Shown here in pieces: positions 8,433 through 17,286 of a stretch of DNA of 37,110 nt. Within the stretch, counting starts at the first letter, position 1. The number at the start of each line of letters is the position of its first letter. The notes below the pieces were generated by a model. The model worked only from the letters and a program-made list of their open reading frames with translations, made no database searches and was not told the DNA's origin. A program made the position numbers and the translations under genes. The DNA is from Anaerotignum sp. (lineage in GTDB: Bacteria; Bacillota; Clostridia; Lachnospirales; Anaerotignaceae), in assembly GCF_030625865.1 (NCBI RefSeq), contig NZ_DAOUQB010000028.1, positions 1-37,110 on the forward strand. The letters run 5' to 3'.

Positions 8433-10346
8433 TCAAAAAGCAATCTCAATCAATCTACCAATTTGATATACCAAAAATGAAACGATCCAAGCCGTTGACA
8501 GCCAAAGGCATAGGGCAAAAAATAAAGTCTTCCCCTTTTTTTCTTCACACCAGAAAGCAGATACCGCGGCCACACAAGGTATACTCAAAAGGTGAAAAAC
8601 CATAAAAGAAATTGCTGATGCTCGGGTAAACATTTCTTCCGGCCCCCCTAAAACGGTTATTGCAGAGACAACCGCTTCCTTGGCCGCCAATCCCGTTAAA
8701 ATTGCCGCCGATGCTTTCCAGCCACAGGCACCACTCCCAAATCCAAGAGGGATGAAAAAAGGGGTAAGTCCTTGTCCAATCCAAGCTAATATGCTTAATG
8801 AGGAATCATTTGTCATTTGAAAATCCAAAGTAATATGAGATACCAGCCAAATAATAACGCTTGCACCAAGAATGACTGTTGCTGCCTTTGAAAGATACTC
8901 TTTGCCCCTTCTGCCAAGCGTTCGCATAATATTATTCCACCTAGGCAGATGATACGGCGGCATCTCCATAATAAAGGAAGCTTCTTGCCCAGAAAAGCAC
9001 CTTTTTCTTAAAAAAATCGCCCAAAAAACAGCAATAAAAATGCCGCTGCAATACAAGCAAAACATAATCAATCCACCATTTTCAGGAAACAGCAATCCAA
9101 CCAGAAGGGCATATAACGGAAGCTTTGCACCACATGAGAAAAAGGGAATAATCAGCCTCGTAATTTTTCTGCTGCTTTCTCTCTCTAACGTTCTAACACT
9201 CATCATTGCAGGCACAGAACACCCAAAACCGGTAAGAAGGGGTAAAAAAGCCCTTCCCGAAATGCCAAGCTTTCGCATGGGCCTATCTAATAAAAAAGCA
9301 ACCCTTGCCATATACCCACTATCTTCTAAAAAAACAAGCCAGAAAAACAAGCACAAAATTTGAGGCAAATAGGATATCGCCTTGCCCATTCCACCAAAGA
9401 TTCCATCCATGAAAAAAATTCTTCCCCAATAGGGCATTTGCGGAAAAAAACTCATTGTCACATCCCCAAGAAGTTTTACCCCATACTCTGCACCATCTCT
9501 AAAAAAAACGCCCGGAGAAGGAATCCCTGTCCCTAAAAATGACAAGGAAAAAGTCATATGAAAAATGAGTGCCATGCAAATAAAAAAAATGGGAATACCA
9601 AGCAAAGGATGCAAAAAAAGCTTGTCCAGTTTTTCTGTAGGGGTCTCTTTTTTAAATCTTTGGAGAACGACTTCCTGACAGCAAAAAACAGAAAATTCAT
9701 ATCTTGCTGCAGCGATTTCCCCCTCCCAATCAAACTTTTCCTGCTGCTCCAGCCACCGCATTCCACAAAACAACCCCTGTGTCCCTTGAAAAAACGGTTG
9801 CATCAATGGCTGAATCCTTGCCCAAATTTTATCTTGGGAAATCACGGTTTCCCCTCTACGCCCCTTCTCCAATGTTTTATGTAGACTTTTGGCTAGGTTC
9901 CCACTCCCTTCTCCTGTAATGGAAGATATTTCTACAACAGGTATCTCCAATATTTCCGAAAGCCTTGTAGCATCAACAAAGATACCCTGTTTTTTTGCCA
10001 CATCCACCATATTTAACCCAATCACCAGGGGGATGTCCAACTCCAATAGCTGAGTTGTTAAAAAAAGGCTTCTTTCCAAGGCTGTGGTGTCTATCACTTG
10101 CAAAAGGATATCCGGTTTTTCATCAAGAATAAACCCAGCCGTTGCCCTTTCCTCGGGAGTATAAGGAGAAAGGGAGTATACTCCCGGCAAATCTATGCAA
10201 AGAAACGCCCCCTTTTCCCATATTCCTTCTTTTCGCTCCACCGTCACCCCCGGCCAATTTCCAACTCTGGCATCACTGCCGGTTAATGTATTGAAAAGTG
10301 CGCTTTTTCCTGAATTGGGGTTGCCAATCAAACCCAATTTTTTCAC
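8433..10346 (-). CDS. feoB: Ferrous iron transport protein B (FeoB)
   Basis: FeoB is the inner-membrane Fe(II) permease with an N-terminal G domain. G1 is GNPNSGKS at 8-15, G3 DLPG at 52-55 and G4 NMVD at 112-115. A GDI-like helical region follows to about residue 235, then two membrane gate domains, the first including the SVPAMMSVRT segment with its Cys (GCSVP). At 637 residues it is in the usual range. The start is a GTG placed one base after the feoA stop (TAA c GTG), with a GGGGGA ribosome binding site inside the end of feoA, so translation is coupled. Codons and composition look native. Confidence 0.95.
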   Translation of the reverse strand: MKKLGLIGNPNSGKSALFNTLTGSDARVGNWPGVTVERKEGIWEKGAFLCIDLPGVYSLSPYTPEERATAGFILDEKPDILLQVIDTTALERSLFLTTQLLELDIPLVIGLNMVDVAKKQGIFVDATRLSEILEIPVVEISSITGEGSGNLAKSLHKTLEKGRRGETVISQDKIWARIQPLMQPFFQGTQGLFCGMRWLEQQEKFDWEGEIAAARYEFSVFCCQEVVLQRFKKETPTEKLDKLFLHPLLGIPIFFICMALIFHMTFSLSFLGTGIPSPGVFFRDGAEYGVKLLGDVTMSFFPQMPYWGRIFFMDGIFGGMGKAISYLPQILCLFFWLVFLEDSGYMARVAFLLDRPMRKLGISGRAFLPLLTGFGCSVPAMMSVRTLERESSRKITRLIIPFFSCGAKLPLYALLVGLLFPENGGLIMFCLYCSGIFIAVFWAIFLRKRCFSGQEASFIMEMPPYHLPRWNNIMRTLGRRGKEYLSKAATVILGASVIIWLVSHITLDFQMTNDSSLSILAWIGQGLTPFFIPLGFGSGACGWKASAAILTGLAAKEAVVSAITVLGGPEEMFTRASAISFMVFHLLSIPCVAAVSAFWCEEKKGKTLFFALCLWLSTAWIVSFLVYQIGRLIEIAF

Positions 10347-10347
10347 G

Positions 10348-10587
10348 TTATCCCCCTTCTTTCTCTATCAAAACAGATGCGGCTTCATTGTAGCCCAAAG
10401 CCAAGGAAAAACCACGAAGCCTCACTTCTACAGCCCCTCCCATAGGCGCCCAGCGAATACAATACAAAAGTGTATTGGGCGTTACTCCTAACTCCAATAG
10501 CCTGCGAGATATCTCTTTGTCACAATCAAGCCTTACCACCCTTCCCCATTCTCCTTTTTTTAAAAAGTTTAAACTTGTCTGCATCAT
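10348..10587 (-). CDS. feoA: Ferrous iron transport protein A (FeoA)
   Basis: FeoA is a small SH3-like cytosolic protein needed for FeoB activity. The 79 residues show the family features: an N-terminal segment, the LLELGVTPNT motif and the GGAVEVRLRGFSLALG strand region. Translation starts at one of two adjacent ATG codons (10587 or 10584) behind AGAAGGG. It is first in the run with feoB. A Fur- or DtxR-type operator was looked for in 10588-10690 but none was clear. Confidence 0.92.
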   Translation of the reverse strand: MMQTSLNFLKKGEWGRVVRLDCDKEISRRLLELGVTPNTLLYCIRWAPMGGAVEVRLRGFSLALGYNEAASVLIEKEGG

Positions 10588-10693
10588 CTAACCCTTCTAT
10601 ATCTATGCAAAATTCATATCCCTCATGCAGATTTACTATTTTATTCCATAGAACGACAAATAAATTTTGGTAGCTATTTATGAAAAACTGTGC

Positions 10694-10699
10694 TATACT
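10694..10699 (+). promoter_or_regulatory. Extended -10 promoter element for the secreted protease
   Basis: TATACT preceded by TGC (TGnTATACT) is an extended -10 box, 24 bases before the ATG. No good -35 is seen at 17 bases, which extended -10 promoters can tolerate. Confidence 0.4.
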
Positions 10700-10722
10700 C
10701 AAGCCGAAAAGGAAGTGAAATA

Positions 10723-11982
10723 ATGAAACGAACAGTAAGAGGTTTTATCCTCTTTTTCATACTCTGTTTTTCTGTAATAACACCTGCCTCTGCAAAGAAT
10801 ATTGCAGTAACCTTTAATGGATACCCGTTGCCCCTTTCCGCTCCTGCCATGATAGAAAATAACCGTGTCTTGGTTCCTATGCGTAGTATTATGGAAGCAT
10901 TGGGCTATACCGTTATATGGCACCCTGATAGCCATACCGTTGAGGCCAGCAAGGAATCAACACAACTTTTTCTTACCATTGATAATCCCGTTGCTCTGGT
11001 AAATCAGGAGCCTGTGACTTTAGATGCGGCTGCAACCCTATCAAAGAACACCACCATGGTTCCCTTGCGTTTTATAGCAGAATACGGCGGTGCAACTGTT
11101 ACATGGGATGGGGAAACATACACAGTAGTGATCGCAACCAGCCAAGTTTCTCAGAATGATTTAACGGATTCGGTGGTTTATATTCAAACAAATAAAATGC
11201 AAGGCAGTGGCATCATCCTCTCCTCCGATGGCCTGATTGCAACAAATTTCCATGTAATTGAAAACGCTTCTTTGGTACAAATGGTTTTTGCAGATGATTC
11301 CATTTATCAAGGAAAAGCCACCATTGTTGGCTTAGATCCCCAAAGAGATATTGCGCTATTATATATTGATAAAGAAAATCTGATTGCTGCAAGCACGGAA
11401 ACTTCTCTTACAAAAGGGGAGGCTGTAACAGCTGTGGGCGCACCAAACGGCAATCGTAATGTCCTGTCTCAAGGAAAAATAGATGACTTTAATCAAGACA
11501 TTATAGCTACCAGTGCTCCCATCGACCATGGTAGTAGCGGCGGCGGGTTGTTTAACAGCCAAGGAAAACTAATCGGTATGACTTCCTCTTATAGCGATGA
11601 ACAATACTTTTCCATCCCTATTCGTGGGATTATGGAAGTTCCACTGGATCTTTCTATTCCCATTCAACAAATGAAAGAGTATTCTTATGCTCCAAGTACA
11701 CCAAAAAACCTACGTTATTGGGTTGAGGATGACTATGCATATGTTACTTGGACACCTGTATATGATGCTGAATATTATTATGTATATATGGCCTACACAA
11801 AAGACGGAAAATTTAACAAACTACATAATAAGGCATTGGGAGGTGAAGTTTGGTATTGGGGCTTCCCACAATGCTTTGGTATTTCCACCATTAACAACCG
11901 CCCCATATATATTAAAATTTCCGCCGTAAGAGACGGCATTGAAACTGCTACAACCGATATCATGGAAATTTCAATAAAATAG
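10723..11982 (+). CDS. Secreted trypsin-like (HtrA-type) serine protease with copper-amine-oxidase-N-like domain
   Basis: A signal peptide (about 1-24, ending ASA) is followed by a copper amine oxidase N-terminal-like domain at about 25-138, with the two paired motifs NRVLVPMRSIMEALGY and NTTMVPLRFIAEYGGA. A trypsin/HtrA-like protease domain follows (about 145-330) with H177 (TNFHVIEN), D209 (QRDIALL) and S272 (GSSGGG). No PDZ domain is present. The last 90 or so residues resemble a fibronectin type III-like module with many Tyr/Trp. The protein (419 residues) should act outside the membrane, perhaps in envelope quality control. The ATG at 10723 has AGGAAG upstream; an in-frame GTG at 10690 lies inside the promoter. 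Single gene with its own terminator. Confidence 0.88.
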   Translation: MKRTVRGFILFFILCFSVITPASAKNIAVTFNGYPLPLSAPAMIENNRVLVPMRSIMEALGYTVIWHPDSHTVEASKESTQLFLTIDNPVALVNQEPVTLDAAATLSKNTTMVPLRFIAEYGGATVTWDGETYTVVIATSQVSQNDLTDSVVYIQTNKMQGSGIILSSDGLIATNFHVIENASLVQMVFADDSIYQGKATIVGLDPQRDIALLYIDKENLIAASTETSLTKGEAVTAVGAPNGNRNVLSQGKIDDFNQDIIATSAPIDHGSSGGGLFNSQGKLIGMTSSYSDEQYFSIPIRGIMEVPLDLSIPIQQMKEYSYAPSTPKNLRYWVEDDYAYVTWTPVYDAEYYYVYMAYTKDGKFNKLHNKALGGEVWYWGFPQCFGISTINNRPIYIKISAVRDGIETATTDIMEISIK

Positions 11983-11994
11983 AAAAATCAACAA

Positions 11995-12028
11995 AAAAAG
12001 AGATATCTAATTTTAGATATCTCTTTTT
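11995..12028. terminator. Bidirectional terminator between convergent genes
   Basis: A perfect inverted repeat (11995-12010 with 12013-12028) flanked by A-run and T-run, so it can terminate both the plus-strand protease and the minus-strand ybaK. Confidence 0.85.
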
Positions 12029-12039
12029 AATAATTCAAA

Positions 12040-12519
12040 TCAACCATGTTCCTTTGTAATATCGGCCTCCGCTGCCTCAATATATGGGATCAAGTCATCA
12101 GGAGAAAGAAGTACCTGCTCCCCTCTCATTCCGGCACTCACAGCAATCTCATCAAACAATATGACCGTTTCATCTATATAAGTAGGATATTTCTTTTTCA
12201 TGCCAATGGGAGAACACCCCCCTCTTATATAGCCGGTTAACGACAAAAGGTCTTTTACATGGGTCATTTCCAGCTTTTTATTACCTGATACCGTTGCGGC
12301 TTTTTTTAAATCGAGTTCCATATTTACGGGAATACAAAATACCAAAATTCCCGTTTTATCTCCTCTGGTTACAAGCGTCTTAAAAACCTGTTCCGGGGGG
12401 ATACCTATTTTCTCGGCTGCATTCATCCCCGAAAGATTATTTTCATCATATTCATATTCAGATACACGGTAAGAAATCCCTGCCGCTTCTAAAAGTCGCA
12501 TTACATTGGTTTTAACCAT
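12040..12519 (-). CDS. ybaK: YbaK/EbsC family Cys-tRNA(Pro) deacylase
   Basis: The protein (159 residues) is of the YbaK/ProX editing family, which hydrolyses Cys wrongly attached to tRNA(Pro). Family features are VFKTLVTRGDKTG in the N-terminal half, the conserved AATVSGNKKLEM region with the catalytic-site lysine, GYIRGGCSPIGMKKKYPTYID, and the C-terminal AGMRGEQVLLSPDDLI. AAAGGGG lies nine bases before the ATG, and the gene begins six bases after the ogg stop, so the two are cotranscribed. Confidence 0.93.
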   Translation of the reverse strand: MVKTNVMRLLEAAGISYRVSEYEYDENNLSGMNAAEKIGIPPEQVFKTLVTRGDKTGILVFCIPVNMELDLKKAATVSGNKKLEMTHVKDLLSLTGYIRGGCSPIGMKKKYPTYIDETVILFDEIAVSAGMRGEQVLLSPDDLIPYIEAAEADITKEHG

Positions 12520-12525
12520 TTCATC

Positions 12526-13365
12526 TTACCCCTTTCCTATTTTCATTTCTCTTCCATAATAAAACAAATATTGTTGGGCAAAGCCTGCATCTTCTCCAAA
12601 CTTTTCCGCTGCCGATTTTTGCAGATCCACAGGAGAAAGCTTTGCACCACTACAATATGCATGGCTGTAAACACGGTTGATCCATACATCCATTGGAAAA
12701 ACTTCATGTCTTCCAAAAGAAAATAGTAATATGCAATCAGCAACCTTTTGTCCAACACCACAAATTACCATCAAACGTTGACGCAACTCCCGGGTAGATA
12801 GTTTCTCCAATTCTTCTTGCTTGAAGCTCCCTCCCAATACCTTTTCCACCGCATCCGCTAAATATCTGCCCCGAAATCCACAGCCAAGACCACGATAGTT
12901 TTCCTCCGAGACCCCTGCTAGCTGCTCCGGCGTAGGAAAGCTGTATAATTCTTTATCAATGTGCGTTCCAAATTCCTGCGAAAGCCTTCGTATCAGTCCT
13001 TTTATTCTTGGAATATGGTTGTTTTGTGATAATATAAACGACATTAAGGTTTCGAAAAACTCCTGCCTTAATATGCGAATTCCCGGTGCAAAAGAAATTG
13101 CCTGGCCCATGATGGGATCATCTTTGCATAACCGTTTTTTGATTTCTTCATAGTTTCTATCTCCATCAAAATACCCTTTCCAAAACGGGATATCTTCTCC
13201 GCCATAAAAAACGATACTGCCACCCACTTGGCCAATGGTAGCTACCCTTTGACCCGAGATGACAGTATAGCAATTATTATCTTCTTTTTGATAGCGAAAG
13301 CATTGTCCACATTCTAAGGTTTGTGACAGAGAAAAGTCTGGGCAATCCCAATAGACTTTTTCCAT
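12526..13365 (-). CDS. 8-oxoguanine DNA glycosylase (Ogg-type)
   Basis: A bifunctional DNA glycosylase/AP lyase that removes 8-oxoguanine. The N-terminal domain contains ECGQCFRY, typical of OGG1. The HhH-GPD domain includes ILSQNNHIPRI, the hairpin ICGVGQKVADCILLF with catalytic K207, and D226 in VFPMDVWINR. The length of 279 residues fits. The ATG at 13365 is eight bases after AAGGTAGG; an in-frame TTG six bases earlier is less likely. It is third in the four-gene minus-strand run. No iron-sulphur cysteine cluster is present, separating it from Nth/MutY. Confidence 0.92.
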   Translation of the reverse strand: MEKVYWDCPDFSLSQTLECGQCFRYQKEDNNCYTVISGQRVATIGQVGGSIVFYGGEDIPFWKGYFDGDRNYEEIKKRLCKDDPIMGQAISFAPGIRILRQEFFETLMSFILSQNNHIPRIKGLIRRLSQEFGTHIDKELYSFPTPEQLAGVSEENYRGLGCGFRGRYLADAVEKVLGGSFKQEELEKLSTRELRQRLMVICGVGQKVADCILLFSFGRHEVFPMDVWINRVYSHAYCSGAKLSPVDLQKSAAEKFGEDAGFAQQYLFYYGREMKIGKG

Positions 13366-13388
13366 TCGCAAAACCTACCTTTTTCAAC

Positions 13389-14666
13389 TTAATCATCTAA
13401 TATCAGGAAGCCGTAATCTATCCCTGTTTTTTCTAATAAAAATTTCCGTGCCTGATAATCGGATGTTACATATTTTGCTTTCCAAATCCCGTTTTCGCTA
13501 TAACATACATAACGATCACCATTGGTTAAAACTGCATATGCGCAAGCCGCCGTTGCACACTGATATGAAACTTCGCTTGCACTGGAAATAGCTTTTGCAC
13601 TGAAAAGTGCAGCAACAGTTCCCCCTTGCTCTTGAAAGATGTTGCCCCGCCATGAAGCTAAAGTATAGGACGGCAATAACTTTAAATTTAAATTGGGTAT
13701 ATATCGATTTATTGTAGTAATGGGATAATATTCACTTTGGGCATTTGGAAAAACAACCTCCCAGAAATTATTCTCATTCTCCAAGATATATTCTTTAATA
13801 TTTGAAGTATTTTTTCGGTTAGAAAAAACAACAACCGCATGCTTATTGTCCATGCGAATTTCTCTTACATAATATTCATCGAAACGCCCCTCAAAAAGGC
13901 TAATATAATTTAGGATTCGCTCGTACTCTGCGGAAGCGGAAGAAAGCCTTACGATATTCCCATTGTTTTGACTATATTTTGCCAATAAATTATCAAAACT
14001 CTCTTCACTTATCGTTCCTATCTTACCGCTGGGTGATGCAATCAAATATCGATTGGATTGCTTTGTAGCAGCAAACACACCAAAATCCATACTGTCTGCT
14101 GAAACCGTAGCTCCTTCCACCGCCGCCAAATCACTTCCATTAATCAATAAAATTTTATAATCCGACGATTTCAGTCCACTTTCTAAATATCCATCCGATA
14201 CCAAAATATCGGTAGTTATGTATTTATCTTCATAATAGCTGTAAAGCACCCCGTTTTTGCTCATCCAGCCTTTTTTAGCACCGTTTTCTTTATAATCCTT
14301 CTGGCCGGCAGAAGCAATAGACACTAAGTTATTTGTTAATCTTGTCGTCTCACTTTGCCAAAAAGGCTTTGTAGCTACGGGTTGAGTCTTTTCGGGTTCA
14401 ATTTTACTTGTTGTTGCATTGTTCATCGTTGGAACATCCTGCTGGGAAGAAGCATCTGTACTGTTCTCATTACTCTCATCATTATCATTCGATGAAGGTG
14501 TTTCTGAATGGTCTTTTTGATCTTCCGAATCAACTCCATTCTGATCCACAGTCGAAGGGGGATTGTCCACGTCAGTTCTACCCAATGCACATGCGCAACA
14601 TAAAAAAAGTAAAATACCTATCAAAATAAAGACATGTCTCCACTTTTTATTCTTCAAAATAATCAT
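13389..14666 (-). CDS. Secreted or membrane-anchored protein of unknown function
   Basis: The 425-residue protein has a basic N-terminus and a hydrophobic segment (about 9-28) ending in CCACALG. A Cys in this segment could be lipidated, but the lipobox is poor. A low-complexity linker rich in Ser, Asn, Asp, Glu and Gln follows (about 30-100), then a globular extracytoplasmic part (about 105-425) that I cannot assign. The frame overlaps the upstream gene by 20 bases. The ATG at 14666 is too close to the AAAAAGG site; an in-frame TTG at 14657 is nine bases away and would start with MKNKKWRH, a better signal peptide. Translation is probably coupled to the upstream gene. Confidence 0.75.
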   Translation of the reverse strand: MIILKNKKWRHVFILIGILLFLCCACALGRTDVDNPPSTVDQNGVDSEDQKDHSETPSSNDNDESNENSTDASSQQDVPTMNNATTSKIEPEKTQPVATKPFWQSETTRLTNNLVSIASAGQKDYKENGAKKGWMSKNGVLYSYYEDKYITTDILVSDGYLESGLKSSDYKILLINGSDLAAVEGATVSADSMDFGVFAATKQSNRYLIASPSGKIGTISEESFDNLLAKYSQNNGNIVRLSSASAEYERILNYISLFEGRFDEYYVREIRMDNKHAVVVFSNRKNTSNIKEYILENENNFWEVVFPNAQSEYYPITTINRYIPNLNLKLLPSYTLASWRGNIFQEQGGTVAALFSAKAISSASEVSYQCATAACAYAVLTNGDRYVCYSENGIWKAKYVTSDYQARKFLLEKTGIDYGFLILDD

Positions 14667-15063
14667 CCTTTTTGTCCGCTATAGCATCGTAAACCGAAAG
14701 CAGTTCTTTCTTATGAATTTCTAGTATATGAGATATTTTATCCTCCATCTCCCCATATGCATCAGAAAAGGGAAACCGAACAACCCACACTGGATTATAA
14801 TGACCATCTTCCTCATCTACACACTCTACCATTGCAGCCAAAGGTTCCGTATCATAATAATCGAAAATGGCATCGTATTCCCAGTCTTCGATTTCTTTCT
14901 CACAAGATAAGCGCAAAATTACTTTTTTACCCTCTTCCGCTTCTTCGGCATATATATTATAAACTGTCCTCACATCTTGCGTAAGAGAGTAACTCCCTAA
15001 CTCTTTTTCCAAAAACCCCGTCTCTTTATCTTTCAGCATGACTACAATAACGGTATCTTCCAT
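14647..15063 (-). CDS. Acidic conserved-looking protein of unknown function (138 aa)
   Basis: From the ATG at 15063, preceded by AAAGGAG, this is an acidic cytosolic protein with no membrane segment. It contains alternating beta-strand-like and helical stretches and ends in a charged tail KDDYFEE. I do not recognise a characterised family; it may be one of the clostridial DUF proteins. It is the first gene behind the promoter at 15106-15134 and overlaps the secreted protein downstream, suggesting that the two work together. A frame open to 15087 lacks its own ribosome binding site. Confidence 0.7.
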   Translation of the reverse strand: MEDTVIVVMLKDKETGFLEKELGSYSLTQDVRTVYNIYAEEAEEGKKVILRLSCEKEIEDWEYDAIFDYYDTEPLAAMVECVDEEDGHYNPVWVVRFPFSDAYGEMEDKISHILEIHKKELLSVYDAIADKKDDYFEE

Positions 15064-15105
15064 ATCGTTCTCCTTTTTAATGCGCAACTAGTCTATTATG
15101 ATTAA

Positions 15106-15134
15106 ATTATACTACACTTTGTAGGAGGATGCAA
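15106..15134 (-). promoter_or_regulatory. Promoter of the four-gene run 15063-12040
   Basis: On the minus strand TTGCAT (15134-15129), a 17-base spacer and a perfect TATAAT (15111-15106) make a good vegetative promoter about 43 bases before the ATG. Confidence 0.7.
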
Positions 15135-15258
15135 CAAAAGTGCAGGTTTCAGCCCTATCCAATCTATGGCTAAAATCCCATATTTATGGGCTTTTTTGAA
15201 TATGACGTAAATTGTAAGAATTTGTTCCTATATTTTACGAAATAAAAAAACATAGATT

Positions 15259-15293
15259 TTGGAAAATCTTATTTTAGCGGAAGGATTTTCCAA
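15259..15293. repeat. Stem-loop in the 15.1-15.6 kb intergenic region
   Basis: TTGGAAAATC (15259-15268) pairs perfectly with GATTTTCCAA (15284-15293) around a 15-base loop. The surrounding 15135-15617 stretch has no gene that I can support. Confidence 0.5.
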
Positions 15294-15335
15294 TATAGAT
15301 TTATTATCCAAGATGCAAAGCAATATTAACCAATA

Positions 15336-15356
15336 TTTATGAAAGACTTTCATAAA
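15336..15356. repeat. 21-bp near-perfect palindrome
   Basis: TTTATGAAAG and CTTTCATAAA flank a single central base. The tight centre makes it a poor RNA hairpin and a better candidate for a dimeric repressor site, about 260 bases before nth. Confidence 0.5.
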
Positions 15357-15617
15357 GGAATTCTTATTTAAATGAAGTAAATTCTATGTTATAGTTATAA
15401 AATCATAATATAATAAACCTTTAAAATACAGTATATTGATCCAAAAAACTATCATTAAACATCATCAATGAAAAGCTTATACAGAAAACTGCGGCAAAAC
15501 CAAAAATGTAGCGGGAAATCTGCTTGTTTTACAGTAAAAAAGAAAAAGGGAAATATTTCTTGGGAAATCTTCTGTTTTTTCGGGAAATATTCATCCTTCG
15601 GGAAGGAGTATGAGAAA

Positions 15618-16259
15618 ATGACAATGAACGAGAAAGTTGAACACATTTTAACATTATTACGAGAACATTATGGCCCCACAAAGTGCTATCTGAATCATGA
15701 GAATCCCTGGCAGTTGCTTATAGCCACCATTTTATCAGCCCAATGCACTGATGAAAGGGTTAACATCGTTACAAAGGATTTGTTTCAAAAATATAAATCC
15801 ATAAAAGATTTTGCTGAAGGAAATTTAACAGAGCTGGAAAAAGATATCCACTCTACGGGTTTCTACCATAACAAAGCAAAAAACATTATTGCCTGTTGTC
15901 AAAAGCTACTAACGGAGTACAACGGCGAAGTTCCTTCAGATATGGTTGCTTTAACATCCCTAGCCGGGGTTGGTCGGAAAACCGCAAACGTGGTTCGGGG
16001 CAACTGGTACGGTATCCCAAGCATCGTGGTGGATACCCATGTGAAACGCATTTCCAATTTGCTGGGACTTACAAAAAATCAAGATCCTGTAAAAATTGAG
16101 TTTGACTTGATGGAGATTATCCCTGAAGAAAATTGGATCGACATTAATACCCAGCTGATCGCCCATGGCAGAAAAATTTGCATCGCCAGGCGGCCAAAAT
16201 GCAACGAATGCTTTTTACTTGCATATTGTGATGGCGGCTGCAAACCAGAGAACAATTAA
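15618..16259 (+). CDS. nth: Endonuclease III
   Basis: This base-excision-repair glycosylase/AP lyase removes oxidised pyrimidines. The start at 15618 has AAGGAG nine bases upstream; the frame is open to 15468 but those 50 residues are low-complexity and foreign to the family. The helix-hairpin-helix LAGVGRKTANVV carries catalytic K121, with D139 in VVDTHVKR. The [4Fe-4S] cysteines are at 188, 195, 198 and 204, exactly C-x6-C-x2-C-x5-C. Length 213 residues is standard. The lipoprotein gene follows 63 bases later on the same strand. Confidence 0.96.
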   Translation: MTMNEKVEHILTLLREHYGPTKCYLNHENPWQLLIATILSAQCTDERVNIVTKDLFQKYKSIKDFAEGNLTELEKDIHSTGFYHNKAKNIIACCQKLLTEYNGEVPSDMVALTSLAGVGRKTANVVRGNWYGIPSIVVDTHVKRISNLLGLTKNQDPVKIEFDLMEIIPEENWIDINTQLIAHGRKICIARRPKCNECFLLAYCDGGCKPENN

Positions 16260-16322
16260 TAATATCCTCTATAAGTGGAAACACTGCTTTAAAGAATGCA
16301 AATTTGATTGGAGGACTACTGG

Positions 16323-17168
16323 ATGAAACAAAGAATTCGCTATTTCTTATTGACCATCACCGCTATCCTTATTTTTTCCGGATGTAGCACCAAGGAAAAT
16401 GATGCCGCCACTTTGATTGAAAATGCCAGGCAAAAAATGGCTGAAGTAACAAGCCTACAGGCAAAAATGAATATGAATGTTAAAATGAATCTAGATTCAG
16501 AAGAAATTTCGACTATCGCAACAGCCGATATTTCTACTTTTGTACAGCCGTTAAAAATGAAACTGGATGTTTCTTCTTTTATGGAAAACAATGTAGAACA
16601 AAAAACCATTATGCAAATGTATGTGCAAGAACAGGGAGACGGAATCACTGCTTTCATAAATGCCGGTACAGGCTGGGTTCGCACACAACTAGAAAAAAAT
16701 TCCTTGGGACAATACCAAGTCTATGACAATATCATTGGTTACCTTTCCTCAATTGAAAACCCTGAAAATAAAGGTGCTGAAAAAATCGGTGATACCTCTG
16801 TGGTTCGCATAGATGGTGTCCTCAAAGGAGAAACTATGGGGAAAATCATTGAAGATTCCGGAATCTTAACCTCGGCATTTAACCTAGGAATTTCTCAGGA
16901 AGAGTTGCAGGCAATGTACAAGGAAATCGGTGAGTTACCTGTTACCCTTTGGATTGGAGAAGACGGATTGGTATATCAGTGTGAAACAGATATTTCCAAT
17001 TTAATCCAAATGATTATAGACAAAACCATTGATTTATTTACTGATGACAACGCAGAAAATAATTCTAACTTTTCTGTTCAACACGCAAGCTTTTCCATGA
17101 GTTACAGTAACTTTAACAGTGTTGAAGATTTTGAAATTCCCGAGGAAGCCCTTGAATCAGGGCAGTAA
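16323..17168 (+). CDS. Lipoprotein, LppX/LolA-like fold candidate
   Basis: The start at 16323 has GGAGG eight bases upstream. The signal peptide ends in the lipobox IFSGC, so the mature protein should be a lipoprotein anchored at Cys about 20. The rest (about 25-281) alternates amphipathic strands and contains the pattern of clostridial lipoproteins related to LppX/LprG or DUF6612 (N-terminal helix with LQAKMNMNVKMNL, later GETMGKIIEDSG). It may bind a lipid or other hydrophobic ligand; that is inference from family resemblance. No terminator with a good T-run follows. Confidence 0.8.
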   Translation: MKQRIRYFLLTITAILIFSGCSTKENDAATLIENARQKMAEVTSLQAKMNMNVKMNLDSEEISTIATADISTFVQPLKMKLDVSSFMENNVEQKTIMQMYVQEQGDGITAFINAGTGWVRTQLEKNSLGQYQVYDNIIGYLSSIENPENKGAEKIGDTSVVRIDGVLKGETMGKIIEDSGILTSAFNLGISQEELQAMYKEIGELPVTLWIGEDGLVYQCETDISNLIQMIIDKTIDLFTDDNAENNSNFSVQHASFSMSYSNFNSVEDFEIPEEALESGQ

Positions 17169-17286
17169 ACATGGTTTTTCTTTAAAAATAGAAGTGAAAC
17201 TCAGCTCAAAAAACAAATTTTTTCAAGCATTTCATTTGTAGTATTACAGTAGCAGATTATTCCCCAACATCCCAATGGGCTTCTCA

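Noticed and set aside
15468-15617. 50-residue N-terminal extension of endonuclease III
   Set aside because: Low-complexity and basic, not part of the Nth family; a proper AAGGAG site precedes the ATG at 15618.
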